Notes: generated from the sequence alone by a model not told the origin. 6,156 bases of DNA from an uncultured Rhizobiaceae group bacterium (GCA_905479965.1 CAJQOR010000109.1:1-6156); one strand, 5' to 3'; positions 1 to 5,345 are shown, numbered from the stretch's first letter. Numbers and translations: made by a program.

Positions 1-74
1 GTGTCCAATTCCAGTGCGAGATCTTCTTGCTTTGTGTCTTGAAGCATAATGCGCAATAGCTGCCGATAATCCAT
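1..74 (-). CDS. Partial HTH (XRE/phage-repressor-like) regulator, 5' end only
   Basis: Only the first 24 codons lie in the window; the rest continues beyond base 1. Reading on the minus strand from the ATG at 74-72, the protein begins MDYRQLLRIMLQDTKQEDLA and goes on LELD. This is the pattern of the first helices of XRE/Cro-C1-type repressors, in which a short leader such as M-D-[YW]-[RK]-x-x-L is followed by a Q-x-x-L-A helix that starts the helix-turn-helix. A weak GGAA lies about 9 bases upstream of the ATG. The gene is transcribed away from the GcrA-like gene, across a gap with operator-like repeats, as expected for a self-regulating repressor. The recognition helix and any C-terminal cleavage or dimerisation domain are not visible, so the family call rests on about 24 residues and the context. 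Confidence 0.55.
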   Translation of the reverse strand, partial: MDYRQLLRIMLQDTKQEDLALELD

Positions 75-128
75 GAATGTATTCCATTCTTTTTATGTTG
101 TTAATACGCGAATACTCATTTCGATCAA

Positions 129-160
129 TTTATACATATACGAATATTCGTGCTTGTCAA
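129..160 (-). promoter_or_regulatory. Candidate promoter for the divergent repressor-like gene
   Basis: On the minus strand TTGACA (160-155) is a perfect -35. It is the complement of nearly the same block that forms the -35 of the opposite promoter. The best -10 is TATAAA at 134-129 (5 of 6), but its 20-base spacer is long; TATGTA at 138-133 has a 16-base spacer and a poorer match. The operator-like site at 140-151 lies between -35 and -10, and the site at 108-119 would lie just downstream of the start, which fits negative autoregulation. Confidence 0.4.
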
Positions 161-182
161 ATAAGACATATACGTATATACG
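154..182 (+). promoter_or_regulatory. Candidate promoter for the GcrA-like gene
   Basis: TTGTCA at 154-159 (5 of 6 to the -35 consensus) is followed after 17 bases by TATACG at 177-182 (4 of 6 to the -10 consensus). The -10 lies inside the third operator-like site (172-183), so repressor binding there would block this promoter. Transcription would start near 189 and leave a leader of about 130 bases. An alternative is a perfect TATAAT at 236-241, but it lacks a recognisable -35 at the usual distance. Confidence 0.45.
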
Positions 183-320
183 TTAACGTATGAAGGGTAT
201 TGTGAGCATTACGCCACCAACAAACGAAATATACTTATAATTTATCAGAAAATAGACAAATGAATGCGTCAGATGGGTCGCCAACATGATGACAAATTCC
301 ACTGAAAAGAGGTTGAATGC

Positions 321-866
321 ATGGGGGTCACCACATGGACCAAGGCGCAGGATGCGATTTTAATCGATGGATTAAAAACGGATCAATCTTACAGGCAAAT
401 TGCAGAAAAACTCGGGCTGAGTAAAGCAATGATATCAGGGCGCATCCACCGCTTGCGTAAACTGCGACCGCATGATTTGCCTTTGAAGATAGCGCCACCT
501 AACATCTTGAGTAATATTCAGCGGCAAGGCGGATTAAGCTCAGATAAACTCAATCAAACGCGTCGGCCATCAAGCGATAAAGATAAATCACAGCATAAAT
601 TAAATGCCAAAATCAAACCGACCTTGATGTTAAACTGGAAACAACCTTCCATCATCATTGAAAAACCAACGACCCCGCCCATTGCATTTATGTGCCTTGA
701 ACGGGGAACGTGCTTATGGTGCTTGGAAGATGTCAACCAAGAGGCGGGGGCGAGCATGTTGTGTTGTGCAGCGCCTGTGATGGATAAATCAAAGCGTGAA
801 GGTGATCGCCGCTCAAGCCATTGTGTCTATCATTACGAGATGAGCACGCGCCAGCATCACGCTTAA
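321..866 (+). CDS. GcrA-family DNA-binding regulator (divergent paralogue)
   Basis: A 181-residue protein with the layout of GcrA, the alphaproteobacterial sigma70-associated regulator that works with CcrM methylation at GANTC. The N-terminal helix-turn-helix spans about residues 5-48: WTKAQD at 6-11, then YRQIAEKLG at 24-32 and a recognition helix with SGRIHRLRKL. The middle (about 55-115) is basic, Ser/Lys/Gln-rich and probably unstructured. The C-terminal part (121-175) resembles the RNA-polymerase-binding end of GcrA, with TCLWC at 130-134, LCC at 147-149 and HCVYH at 167-171, corresponding to CxWP, FCG and YCxxH. The CxWP proline is replaced by cysteine and the linker before HCVYH is longer, so this is probably not the housekeeping gcrA. 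AGAGG at 308-312 is 8 bases from the ATG. No GANTC occurs in the upstream gap. It is followed at 117 bases by a DUF6456-like gene, a pairing that suggests a phage or mobile-element regulator. Confidence 0.75.
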   Translation: MGVTTWTKAQDAILIDGLKTDQSYRQIAEKLGLSKAMISGRIHRLRKLRPHDLPLKIAPPNILSNIQRQGGLSSDKLNQTRRPSSDKDKSQHKLNAKIKPTLMLNWKQPSIIIEKPTTPPIAFMCLERGTCLWCLEDVNQEAGASMLCCAAPVMDKSKREGDRRSSHCVYHYEMSTRQHHA

Positions 867-970
867 AAACCAATCATAGTTTAGAGCAATCACGAGCTAG
901 CAGACTGTCATGTAAACGATCAACCATCAATGATCACGCAGATGGTGACAAACACCAACTGGGATCATTA

Positions 971-977
971 AAAGGAG
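971..977 (+). promoter_or_regulatory. Ribosome binding site that fixes a TTG start
   Basis: AAAGGAG lies 6 bases before the TTG at 984 and 18 bases before the first in-frame ATG (996). This spacing strongly favours the TTG as start codon. Confidence 0.7.
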
Positions 978-983
978 CGAACA

Positions 984-1601
984 TTGCGAACTCAAATGCA
1001 AGGCACCTATAAACCACAAAACCCGCAATCCATTAAGCATAAACCTGGCGCAAAAAAGCTACCTAAAGGCTCGCAGGGTTTTGTTCTTTCTCATGTTGAC
1101 GATCCATACGCGCAAAAGAACAAACAGGAAGAGAACCAAGCTCTTCAGACACACAAAATACGCGTCGTTCAACGCAGCTCTGATAATCCTTTGTTAGAAT
1201 TGCTCAACCGAAAACGCATCGACGAAGCACAGTTTTTGGCAGGGCACAAATATATGAGTGCTTATATGATTTGTATGGGGCAAACAGGACAAGGTATTGA
1301 TTATTCGCGCCAGCGCGTTGATTGCGCATCCGCACCGATGACGCTAACAGAAAAGCAGATTAACGCTCAGGATATGATTAGAAATGCCAATCATGCGTTG
1401 AAGAAATGCGGGCATAATCTACGATGTGAAAATGAGGCTGTCACACGTATCAAAAAGATCGCAGGTGAGGGGTTGTCGGTAACGAGTTATTGTAATTCTG
1501 AGTTGGGTCTTAAAAGCTCAAAATCAGTTTCAAAACAAATGGCATATTTGCGCGAAGATTTAACTGTGTTGGCAAAACACTGGGGATTTGCAGAGTGTTA
1601 G
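984..1601 (+). CDS. DUF6456-like protein, phage/regulatory type
   Basis: A 205-residue soluble protein of unknown biochemical role. The first 60 residues are basic and low in predicted structure. About residues 66-201 resemble the alphaproteobacterial DUF6456 domain: an opening like SDNPLLELLNRKR (66-78), an EAQFLAGHKY segment (81-90), RVDCASAPM (111-119), a helix beginning LTEKQINAQDMIRNA, and a C-terminal helix pair ending LREDLTVLAKHWGF. The IAGEGLSVTSYCNSELGL stretch with the following basic SKSVSKQ may be a helix-turn-helix-like element, as in DUF6456 proteins that carry a DNA-binding fold; this is inference. The start is a TTG fixed by a strong AAAGGAG. It lies downstream of and in line with the GcrA-like gene, probably in one transcript. 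There is no signal peptide or membrane helix. Stop at 1599-1601. The family call is from pattern memory, not a search. Confidence 0.55.
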   Translation: MRTQMQGTYKPQNPQSIKHKPGAKKLPKGSQGFVLSHVDDPYAQKNKQEENQALQTHKIRVVQRSSDNPLLELLNRKRIDEAQFLAGHKYMSAYMICMGQTGQGIDYSRQRVDCASAPMTLTEKQINAQDMIRNANHALKKCGHNLRCENEAVTRIKKIAGEGLSVTSYCNSELGLKSSKSVSKQMAYLREDLTVLAKHWGFAEC

Positions 1602-1635
1602 CAACACATCTTATCAAGGGCTACGATTCCAAGGT

Positions 1636-2049
1636 TTAATCCGCGACATAATCACCATCAAACTTGTGAAGGTTATCATCGATTTCATACCAGTCTGGTT
1701 TGGATTTTGTGTGGATATGGAGCGAAGGTTTAATGCCTGGATCATCATCTAACGCAGACGCCGCTACCACATACATATCGCCCGAATTCATATCACCAAG
1801 TGATGTGCCGCAGGCTTTGCAAAACTTACGTTCAAGCTTAAGACCTGATGAGGTTTCAGCCGGCAAAGGGGCGGTTATTATATGGTCTTGGCCACTGGTA
1901 ACGGTCAAATCATCGGCATTGCCAATTAATACCGCAGAAAAGACGCCAGCTGCTTTCCGACACCGTGAGCAATGGCAGTAACTTAGCGACGACGGTGTAC
2001 CTGAAATTTCAAACTTCACAGCACCACATAAACAACTTCCCTTGATCAT
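1636..2049 (-). CDS. GFA-family (DUF636/CENP-V-type) zinc-binding protein
   Basis: A 137-residue cytoplasmic protein of the family named after glutathione-dependent formaldehyde-activating enzyme (Gfa). Most members are uncharacterised carbon-sulfur lyase-like or glutathione-adduct proteins. Visible family marks, counting from the chosen ATG, are GSCLCGAVKFEI (residues 4-15), YCHCSRCRK with C25, C27 and C30, and KFCKACGT with C77 and C80. These are the cysteines that bind two zinc ions. They are followed by the usual VVAASALDDDPGIKPSLHI segment and a DWYEI motif. An in-frame ATG 16 codons upstream (2097) would add a hydrophobic leader that the family lacks. The ATG at 2049-2047 is preceded by GCGGGGAAAAT and places the conserved GSCLCG at the expected position, so I take it. 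The gene is convergent with the DUF6456-like gene, 34 bases apart, and lies downstream of the hydrolase terminator, so it is probably a separate unit. The actual substrate cannot be read from the sequence. Confidence 0.85.
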   Translation of the reverse strand: MIKGSCLCGAVKFEISGTPSSLSYCHCSRCRKAAGVFSAVLIGNADDLTVTSGQDHIITAPLPAETSSGLKLERKFCKACGTSLGDMNSGDMYVVAASALDDDPGIKPSLHIHTKSKPDWYEIDDNLHKFDGDYVAD

Positions 2050-2128
2050 ATTTTCCCCGCGTAAAAATAACAACAAATTAGAACATAACATGAACATATA
2101 AGATGTATAAAGTCAATGTCTAAGATCG

Positions 2129-2168
2129 AAAAAAGTGACCAAAGGGCCGATCTACTACCAGCCCTTTG
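2129..2168 (-). terminator. Probable intrinsic terminator of the alpha/beta hydrolase gene
   Basis: An inverted repeat with perfect 8-bp arms, CAAAGGGC at 2140-2147 and GCCCTTTG at 2161-2168, encloses a 13-base loop 7 bases beyond the hydrolase stop codon. On the minus strand it is followed, after 5 bases (GTCAC), by six T (2134-2129). The offset of the T-run makes it less than ideal. Confidence 0.55.
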
Positions 2169-2175
2169 AGCAATC

Positions 2176-3216
2176 TTATTGAAACGCTTCAAGCACGTTT
2201 TCAATAATCATTTTGTGCTTTTCTGCTCGTTCATTGCCACCAGCTTGGCAGATGATTTCATCGCCTGGTTCTTCGCTCTTGAGTAATTCAAAGCCGCCTT
2301 CACGACACAGTCCAAAGAAATCAAAATGAGACATGGTTGCCTGTTCTATATACTCAACATTTTGTTTAGGCAGTGCTTTTACCAAAGAGCGCGATTCAAT
2401 GTCTAACGTCAGGCCTGAATTCATAACAGGGGCGCCAAAGATCAACATCGGTTGATTGATTTGCGATAAGCTTTGTTTTGAAAAGCTTTGCGTGCCACCT
2501 AAGTCGAATAACGCAAATGCTTTTATTCTGCTATCGGATAAATCAGCTTCCATCTGTTTTCGATCTTCCTGCGTTTTTGCAACATCCCAACCGTTTAGAA
2601 CACCGCAAACAAGTTCATCTGGAATTTCTGCGCAAAACGCATCAAATTTTATAGCATCATATCTGGCCCCAGCCAAAAGTGCGGCTGTAAATCCACCCAA
2701 AGAATGACCTGCCATGTATATTTTTTCTGGATTAATATGGGCTGAGTATTCGTGAGCAGCCGTGAGATAGTCAATGAGGCGCGAAATATCTTGTGGCCGT
2801 TTCCAGAGCTCTCTTCGTTGATCTTTATCGCGTAACCATGTGGATGTGCCAGGGTGGTTGATGGCCGCAACCAGATAGCCTTTTTGTGCCATCGCTGAAG
2901 CAAGCCACGCTTGATTATAAGCATTGCCAAACATGCCGTGCGATAAAACGATGAGCGGGAATTTGCCAATCGCAATGTCCGCGTTTTTTATAACAGGCGT
3001 ACCCACCCAAACCTTGCTCTCAAAATCGAGTTCACTTGGTTGACCAAGCGCTGTTGGATGCCATAAAAAGCCATCGAGATTGCGTTGACCATCTGCGTCT
3101 TTAATGGAAATAGAACGCATGCCAGCTGCATGTAGTCCAGCGTTCTGAGAGTCAGCGCTATAACTTGTGGTAGTAAGTGTCATAAATGACATAAATAGTA
3201 TCAAAATGTGTTTCAT
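2176..3216 (-). CDS. Exported alpha/beta hydrolase (dienelactone-hydrolase/PAF-acetylhydrolase-like)
   Basis: A 346-residue serine hydrolase. Residues 1-21 (MKHILILFMSFMTLTTTSYS) form a Sec signal peptide with cleavage likely near SYSA-D, so the enzyme should be periplasmic or secreted. The hydrolase fold is marked by PLIVLSHGMFG (oxyanion-hole region, about 87-97), AAINHPGT (117-124), the nucleophile elbow GHSLGG with Ser172, and the late histidine in MSHFDFFGLC (His297). The acid residue is not certain; D272 or E274 in the TLDIESR segment, after MLIFGAP, are candidates. The overall layout resembles the predicted dienelactone hydrolase/PAF-acetylhydrolase group (COG4188 type), which cleaves ester bonds; no substrate can be given. 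GTG (3219) and ATG (3216) are adjacent starts. AAAGGAG at 3229-3223 is 6 bases from the ATG but only 3 from the GTG, so ATG is preferred. The gene is divergent from a membrane-anchored AraC-type regulator, suggesting it is that regulator's target. Confidence 0.82.
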   Translation of the reverse strand: MKHILILFMSFMTLTTTSYSADSQNAGLHAAGMRSISIKDADGQRNLDGFLWHPTALGQPSELDFESKVWVGTPVIKNADIAIGKFPLIVLSHGMFGNAYNQAWLASAMAQKGYLVAAINHPGTSTWLRDKDQRRELWKRPQDISRLIDYLTAAHEYSAHINPEKIYMAGHSLGGFTAALLAGARYDAIKFDAFCAEIPDELVCGVLNGWDVAKTQEDRKQMEADLSDSRIKAFALFDLGGTQSFSKQSLSQINQPMLIFGAPVMNSGLTLDIESRSLVKALPKQNVEYIEQATMSHFDFFGLCREGGFELLKSEEPGDEIICQAGGNERAEKHKMIIENVLEAFQ

Positions 3217-3268
3217 CACATGCTCCTTTATGTGGTTGTGTGACCACTTGGATGCATCAGCTTTGATC

Positions 3269-3297
3269 TTGTCACAATAGGCTCTGCGCTCTATAGC
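3269..3297 (+). promoter_or_regulatory. Candidate promoter for the AraC-type regulator
   Basis: TTGTCA (3269-3274) and TATAGC (3292-3297) are separated by 17 bases. The start would fall near 3304, inside the inverted repeat beginning at 3297. The same TATA block read on the minus strand (TATAGA, 3295-3290) could serve the hydrolase with TTGATC (3316-3311) as -35, but that spacer is only 15 bases. Confidence 0.35.
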
Positions 3298-3346
3298 TGT
3301 CCTCGATCCTGATCAAGGACAGTTCCTAACAAAAAGAGGACAGATC
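3297..3346. repeat. AGGACAG inverted and direct repeat (candidate AraC-type operator)
   Basis: CTGTCCT (3297-3303) and AGGACAG (3316-3322) are perfect 7-bp inverted arms. Inside them GATC (3305-3308) and GATC (3311-3314) pair again, leaving a 2-base centre and one mismatch per side. A second AGGACAG at 3337-3343 repeats the right arm as a direct repeat exactly 21 bp away, and the match extends to AGGACAGnTCC. Tandem direct sites about two helical turns apart are typical of AraC-family operators. The second copy overlaps the AGAGGA ribosome binding site (3335-3340) of the regulator gene, so binding there could also hinder expression. The inverted repeat could instead form an RNA hairpin in the leader. 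Confidence 0.5.
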
Positions 3347-3350
3347 CACT

Positions 3351-4373
3351 GTGATAAACTTCCCTTTGCCTGTGTTAACCGCACTTTTGTGCTGCTTGAT
3401 TGCTATCTTTGTGTGGCAGCTCAATTTGGGCATCAAGCGCGTATCGAACACATTTGCTTGGATGTTTATCCTGTGCGCAATTGAGGCTTTTCTGGTTGCT
3501 TTGCGGTTTGGTTATGGCATTGAAGATTTTATCTGGCTGCAACGAATGCTGCCTCTACTCTTGGGGCCTATGATCTTTCTCGGATTTTATGCTGCTACCG
3601 TGGATGCAAAAACCTATGCTCGGATGATGGGATTTCACCTCTTGGTCCCGATTTTACTTCTAACAGGGTTTTGGTTGTTTAAAGTTCAGATGCATGAGTT
3701 GGATTGGCTCATCAGTGCCAGCTATCTCATATACGCGTATTGGCTATTTCAGCTATGGAAAAAAGGGCCTGATGCGCTAAGTTTTGTGCGTGTTGATATC
3801 ACGCAAAGTCTTTCAAACTGGATGCTGCGAGGTCTTATGCTTCTTGCGTTTGTGTTGGTGATGGATACCGCAATTGCGCTTGATTTTATCTTAAACAAGG
3901 GACAACACGTCCCACAGCTTATATCTTATGGATCTGTACCTTTAATTATCCTGCTCATAGCAGCCCTTATTGCGCTTCCTTCTATTGTTACACGCTCTAA
4001 AAGCACGAGTATCAAGCAACTTGCTTTAACATCTCAAGATGAGGCTATTCAGTTGCGATTTGATGCTATGATGAGCGATGAAGAGATGTTTCTTGATCCT
4101 TACTTATCTGTTCAGCGCATTGCAAAGCGCCTTCATATGCCAGCTCGCGATGTATCAGGCACCATCAATCGCACACGTGGGATGAATGTGTCGCAATATG
4201 TCAACACCTATCGGGTGGCGCATGCTGCACAGATTTTAACAACCAGCAATGAAAGTGTGATCAAAGTCGCCGAACAATCTGGATTTTTAACGCGATCAAA
4301 TTTTTATCGAGAGTTTCAACGTATCCATAACAAATCGCCCAATGAATACAGAAAAGAACATGCAGAAAATTAG
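3351..4373 (+). CDS. AraC-family regulator with N-terminal seven-helix membrane domain
   Basis: A 340-residue protein in two halves. Residues 1-212 contain about seven hydrophobic helices (roughly 5-24, 33-52, 63-82, 94-111, 118-136, 157-178, 192-212) and should sit in the inner membrane. Residues about 235-336 are an AraC/XylS-type DNA-binding domain: DPYLSVQRIAKRLHMPARDVS (first helix-turn-helix, 249-269), NVSQYVNTYRVAHAAQIL (279-296), then VIKVAEQSGFLTRSNFYREFQRIHNKSPNEYRK (303-334) with the family's G-F...S-x-F-x-R-x-F and P-x-x-Y-R pattern. The start is GTG, with AGAGGA 10 bases upstream; no Met occurs before residue 38, inside the second helix, so GTG is well supported. A membrane-bound AraC regulator probably senses a membrane or periplasmic signal directly. 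It is divergent from the exported hydrolase, and the gap carries AGGACAG repeats. The target and ligand are inferred, not shown. Confidence 0.82.
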   Translation: MINFPLPVLTALLCCLIAIFVWQLNLGIKRVSNTFAWMFILCAIEAFLVALRFGYGIEDFIWLQRMLPLLLGPMIFLGFYAATVDAKTYARMMGFHLLVPILLLTGFWLFKVQMHELDWLISASYLIYAYWLFQLWKKGPDALSFVRVDITQSLSNWMLRGLMLLAFVLVMDTAIALDFILNKGQHVPQLISYGSVPLIILLIAALIALPSIVTRSKSTSIKQLALTSQDEAIQLRFDAMMSDEEMFLDPYLSVQRIAKRLHMPARDVSGTINRTRGMNVSQYVNTYRVAHAAQILTTSNESVIKVAEQSGFLTRSNFYREFQRIHNKSPNEYRKEHAEN

Positions 4374-4505
4374 CATGGATCCATCGAATTACTTTAATAA
4401 AACAACGTCCTATTGGCAAAAGCAGAATCTAATTCTAAGACGTTTCCAACACATCCAATAATATACCATCAACAAAAATTATATTGCGCTTACCAGTTAG
4501 TTTAA

Positions 4506-4607
4506 ATGGCCAAAGATGCAGCGATATGGATGAATTGTTGGATTATTCTAGCGCTTATATTGGTCGTGGATTATGCAATGGACTTAATGAGATTTCATGC
4601 CACGTGA
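4506..4607 (+). CDS. Possible 33-residue single-helix membrane protein
   Basis: This short frame runs from ATG to TGA and reads MAKDAAIWMNCW followed by IILALILVVDYAMDLMRFHAT. It has a charged N-terminus, one hydrophobic helix (about residues 8-24) and a short basic end. Very small membrane proteins of this kind are common in Alphaproteobacteria and easily missed. A TAA lies directly before the ATG in frame, so it cannot begin earlier. Against it, there is no clear Shine-Dalgarno sequence, the frame is short enough to arise by chance, and its last 24 bases overlap the 3' end of the convergent HigA-like gene. It otherwise occupies the 210-base gap 4374-4583, where I see no terminator for the AraC-type gene and only a 10-bp palindrome, ATGGATCCAT at 4375-4384. 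Confidence 0.3.
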   Translation: MAKDAAIWMNCWIILALILVVDYAMDLMRFHAT

Positions 4608-4946
4608 GCGGGAGAGGCGAGGAGGCTCATCTGTTGCTTTGGTTTCAATTTCAATCACTTTTTCAGGTACGACTTCACCGCCATTTGCCACCCAATCATC
4701 ATGCAGTTTTTGCATTGTGAGCCACGCACCTGAGCCATTTTTAAAATATCGGCCAAATTTGCCAGCGCTTGCGCGATTGATGCGTTCTTTGCCATCGATC
4801 AGGTCATTGATGTAGAATTTTGACATTCCAACAATTTTGGAAAATTGCAGGACGTGCAAGTTACTATCTTTCATCGCTTTATGGATAATCTCACCCGGGT
4901 GTTGAGGTGCATCACCGCTCGAAATTTTCGATTTAAAACTTGGCAT
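4584..4946 (-). CDS. HigA-type XRE antitoxin-like protein without adjacent toxin
   Basis: A 120-residue DNA-binding protein. It has the HigA signature HPGEIIHKAMKDSNLHV (residues 16-32), a helix-turn-helix through LQFSKIVGMSKFYINDLIDGKERI (33-56), then ASAGKFGRYFKNGSGAWLTMQ (59-79), which matches the family's helix ending in F-W-L-N-L-Q. In HigBA modules this protein neutralises the HigB mRNA interferase and represses its own promoter. Here no HigB reading frame adjoins it: upstream is a divergent membrane-protein gene and downstream is the AraC-type gene. A charged tail of about 30 residues (91-120) follows the usual end. The frame is open from a TTG at 5006, but the 20 extra residues match nothing in the family. 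The ATG at 4946, with GGGAAAAG 5 to 12 bases upstream, gives the usual start. It may be an orphan antitoxin or a plain regulator that lost its partner. Confidence 0.78.
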   Translation of the reverse strand: MPSFKSKISSGDAPQHPGEIIHKAMKDSNLHVLQFSKIVGMSKFYINDLIDGKERINRASAGKFGRYFKNGSGAWLTMQKLHDDWVANGGEVVPEKVIEIETKATDEPPRLSRSRGMKSH

Positions 4947-5066
4947 TTGATCTTTTCCCAGCGTGTTTTTGTATCTCTTTTTAGCGATGTTTAGACTTGT
5001 TCTCAAGCGATTGCTGGTGTTTATTCCATGTCTGAAATTGGCAATGAGATTTAAAAAGGTGAATTT

Positions 5067-5339
5067 ATGGTACCCATTCTCGTCACACTATTAGCATTTG
5101 TTGTTTTGATCTTTTTGGCGATGGCACTCAAGCTAAGTGCTGCAATTGAACGTACTGTGCAAAAAAGCGCTTCAGATGCGCCCGCAGGTTATGCAAATAT
5201 TTTAACGTCAGCAATTGCAAAACATGTTGATGAAGATGATCCCATTGCACGAAAAATGGTGCTCAGATTGCGCCTGTTATTGGTCATCATCGTGTTGTTG
5301 TTCTTAGAGGTGTTGATCATTGTGACCAGTTTTTTGTAA
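5067..5339 (+). CDS. Small two-helix inner-membrane protein, unknown function
   Basis: A 90-residue protein I do not recognise. A hydrophobic N-terminal helix (about residues 3-23) is followed by an amphipathic, mostly polar segment of about 45 residues (SAAIERTVQKSASDAPAGYA and a DEDDP stretch near residue 56), then a basic RKMVLRLRLR-like stretch and a second hydrophobic helix (about 69-89) that ends the protein. The central segment could be cytoplasmic or periplasmic; the basic residues before helix two favour cytoplasmic. AAAGGTGA (5055-5062) sits just before the ATG, giving a convincing start. A weak promoter candidate is TTGTTC (4997-5002) with TTTATT (5020-5025). The gene is divergent from the HigA-like gene (120 bases) and convergent with the metallo-hydrolase. 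The strong ribosome binding site and membrane topology support a real gene. Confidence 0.7.
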   Translation: MVPILVTLLAFVVLIFLAMALKLSAAIERTVQKSASDAPAGYANILTSAIAKHVDEDDPIARKMVLRLRLLLVIIVLLFLEVLIIVTSFL

Positions 5340-5345
5340 GGGCAC

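Larger units (their letters stand above)
101..184. promoter_or_regulatory. Three operator-like sites at an exact 32-bp period
   Basis: Three 12-bp sites start at 108, 140 and 172. They read GCGAATACTCAT, ACGAATATTCGT and ACGTATATACGT. The second and third are perfect palindromes of the form ACG-N6-CGT, and the first matches the second at 9 of 12 positions. The flanks agree too: the 17 bases at 134-150 and 166-182 match at 15 positions. A 32-bp spacing is about three helical turns, so bound dimers would lie on one face of the DNA. A further palindrome, ATACGTTAACGTAT at 178-191, overlaps the third site. The arrangement resembles multi-site operators of phage-type repressors. The likely ligand is the product of the minus-strand gene at 1-74, but that is inference. 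Confidence 0.65.

Noticed and set aside
75..320. GANTC (CcrM) sites that would tie the GcrA-like gene's promoter to methylation
   Set aside because: I read through the gap and found none, so methylation control of this promoter is not supported.
554..757. Minus-strand 67-residue frame inside the GcrA-like gene
   Set aside because: It is fully antisense to a gene with recognisable domains and shows no start signal of its own.
821..1012. 63-residue plus-strand frame bridging the GcrA-like and DUF6456-like genes
   Set aside because: It overlaps both real genes in another frame, has no ribosome binding site, and its sequence looks like translated non-coding or shadow DNA.
1595..1607. GTGTT-AGC-AACAC hairpin at the stop of the DUF6456-like gene
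   Set aside because: The stem is only 5 bp and no T-run follows on either strand, so it is not convincing as a terminator.
2050..2097. Upstream ATG at 2097 for the GFA-family gene, giving a hydrophobic leader
   Set aside because: It would place 16 residues before the conserved GSCLCG start of a cytoplasmic family; the ATG at 2049 has a G-rich site just upstream and fits the family length.
4375..4384. ATGGATCCAT palindrome after the AraC-type gene
   Set aside because: A lone 10-bp palindrome without loop or T-run; probably chance.
4484..4720. 78-residue plus-strand frame from a TTG
   Set aside because: Most of it is antisense to the HigA-like gene, it has no ribosome binding site, and its composition is not protein-like.
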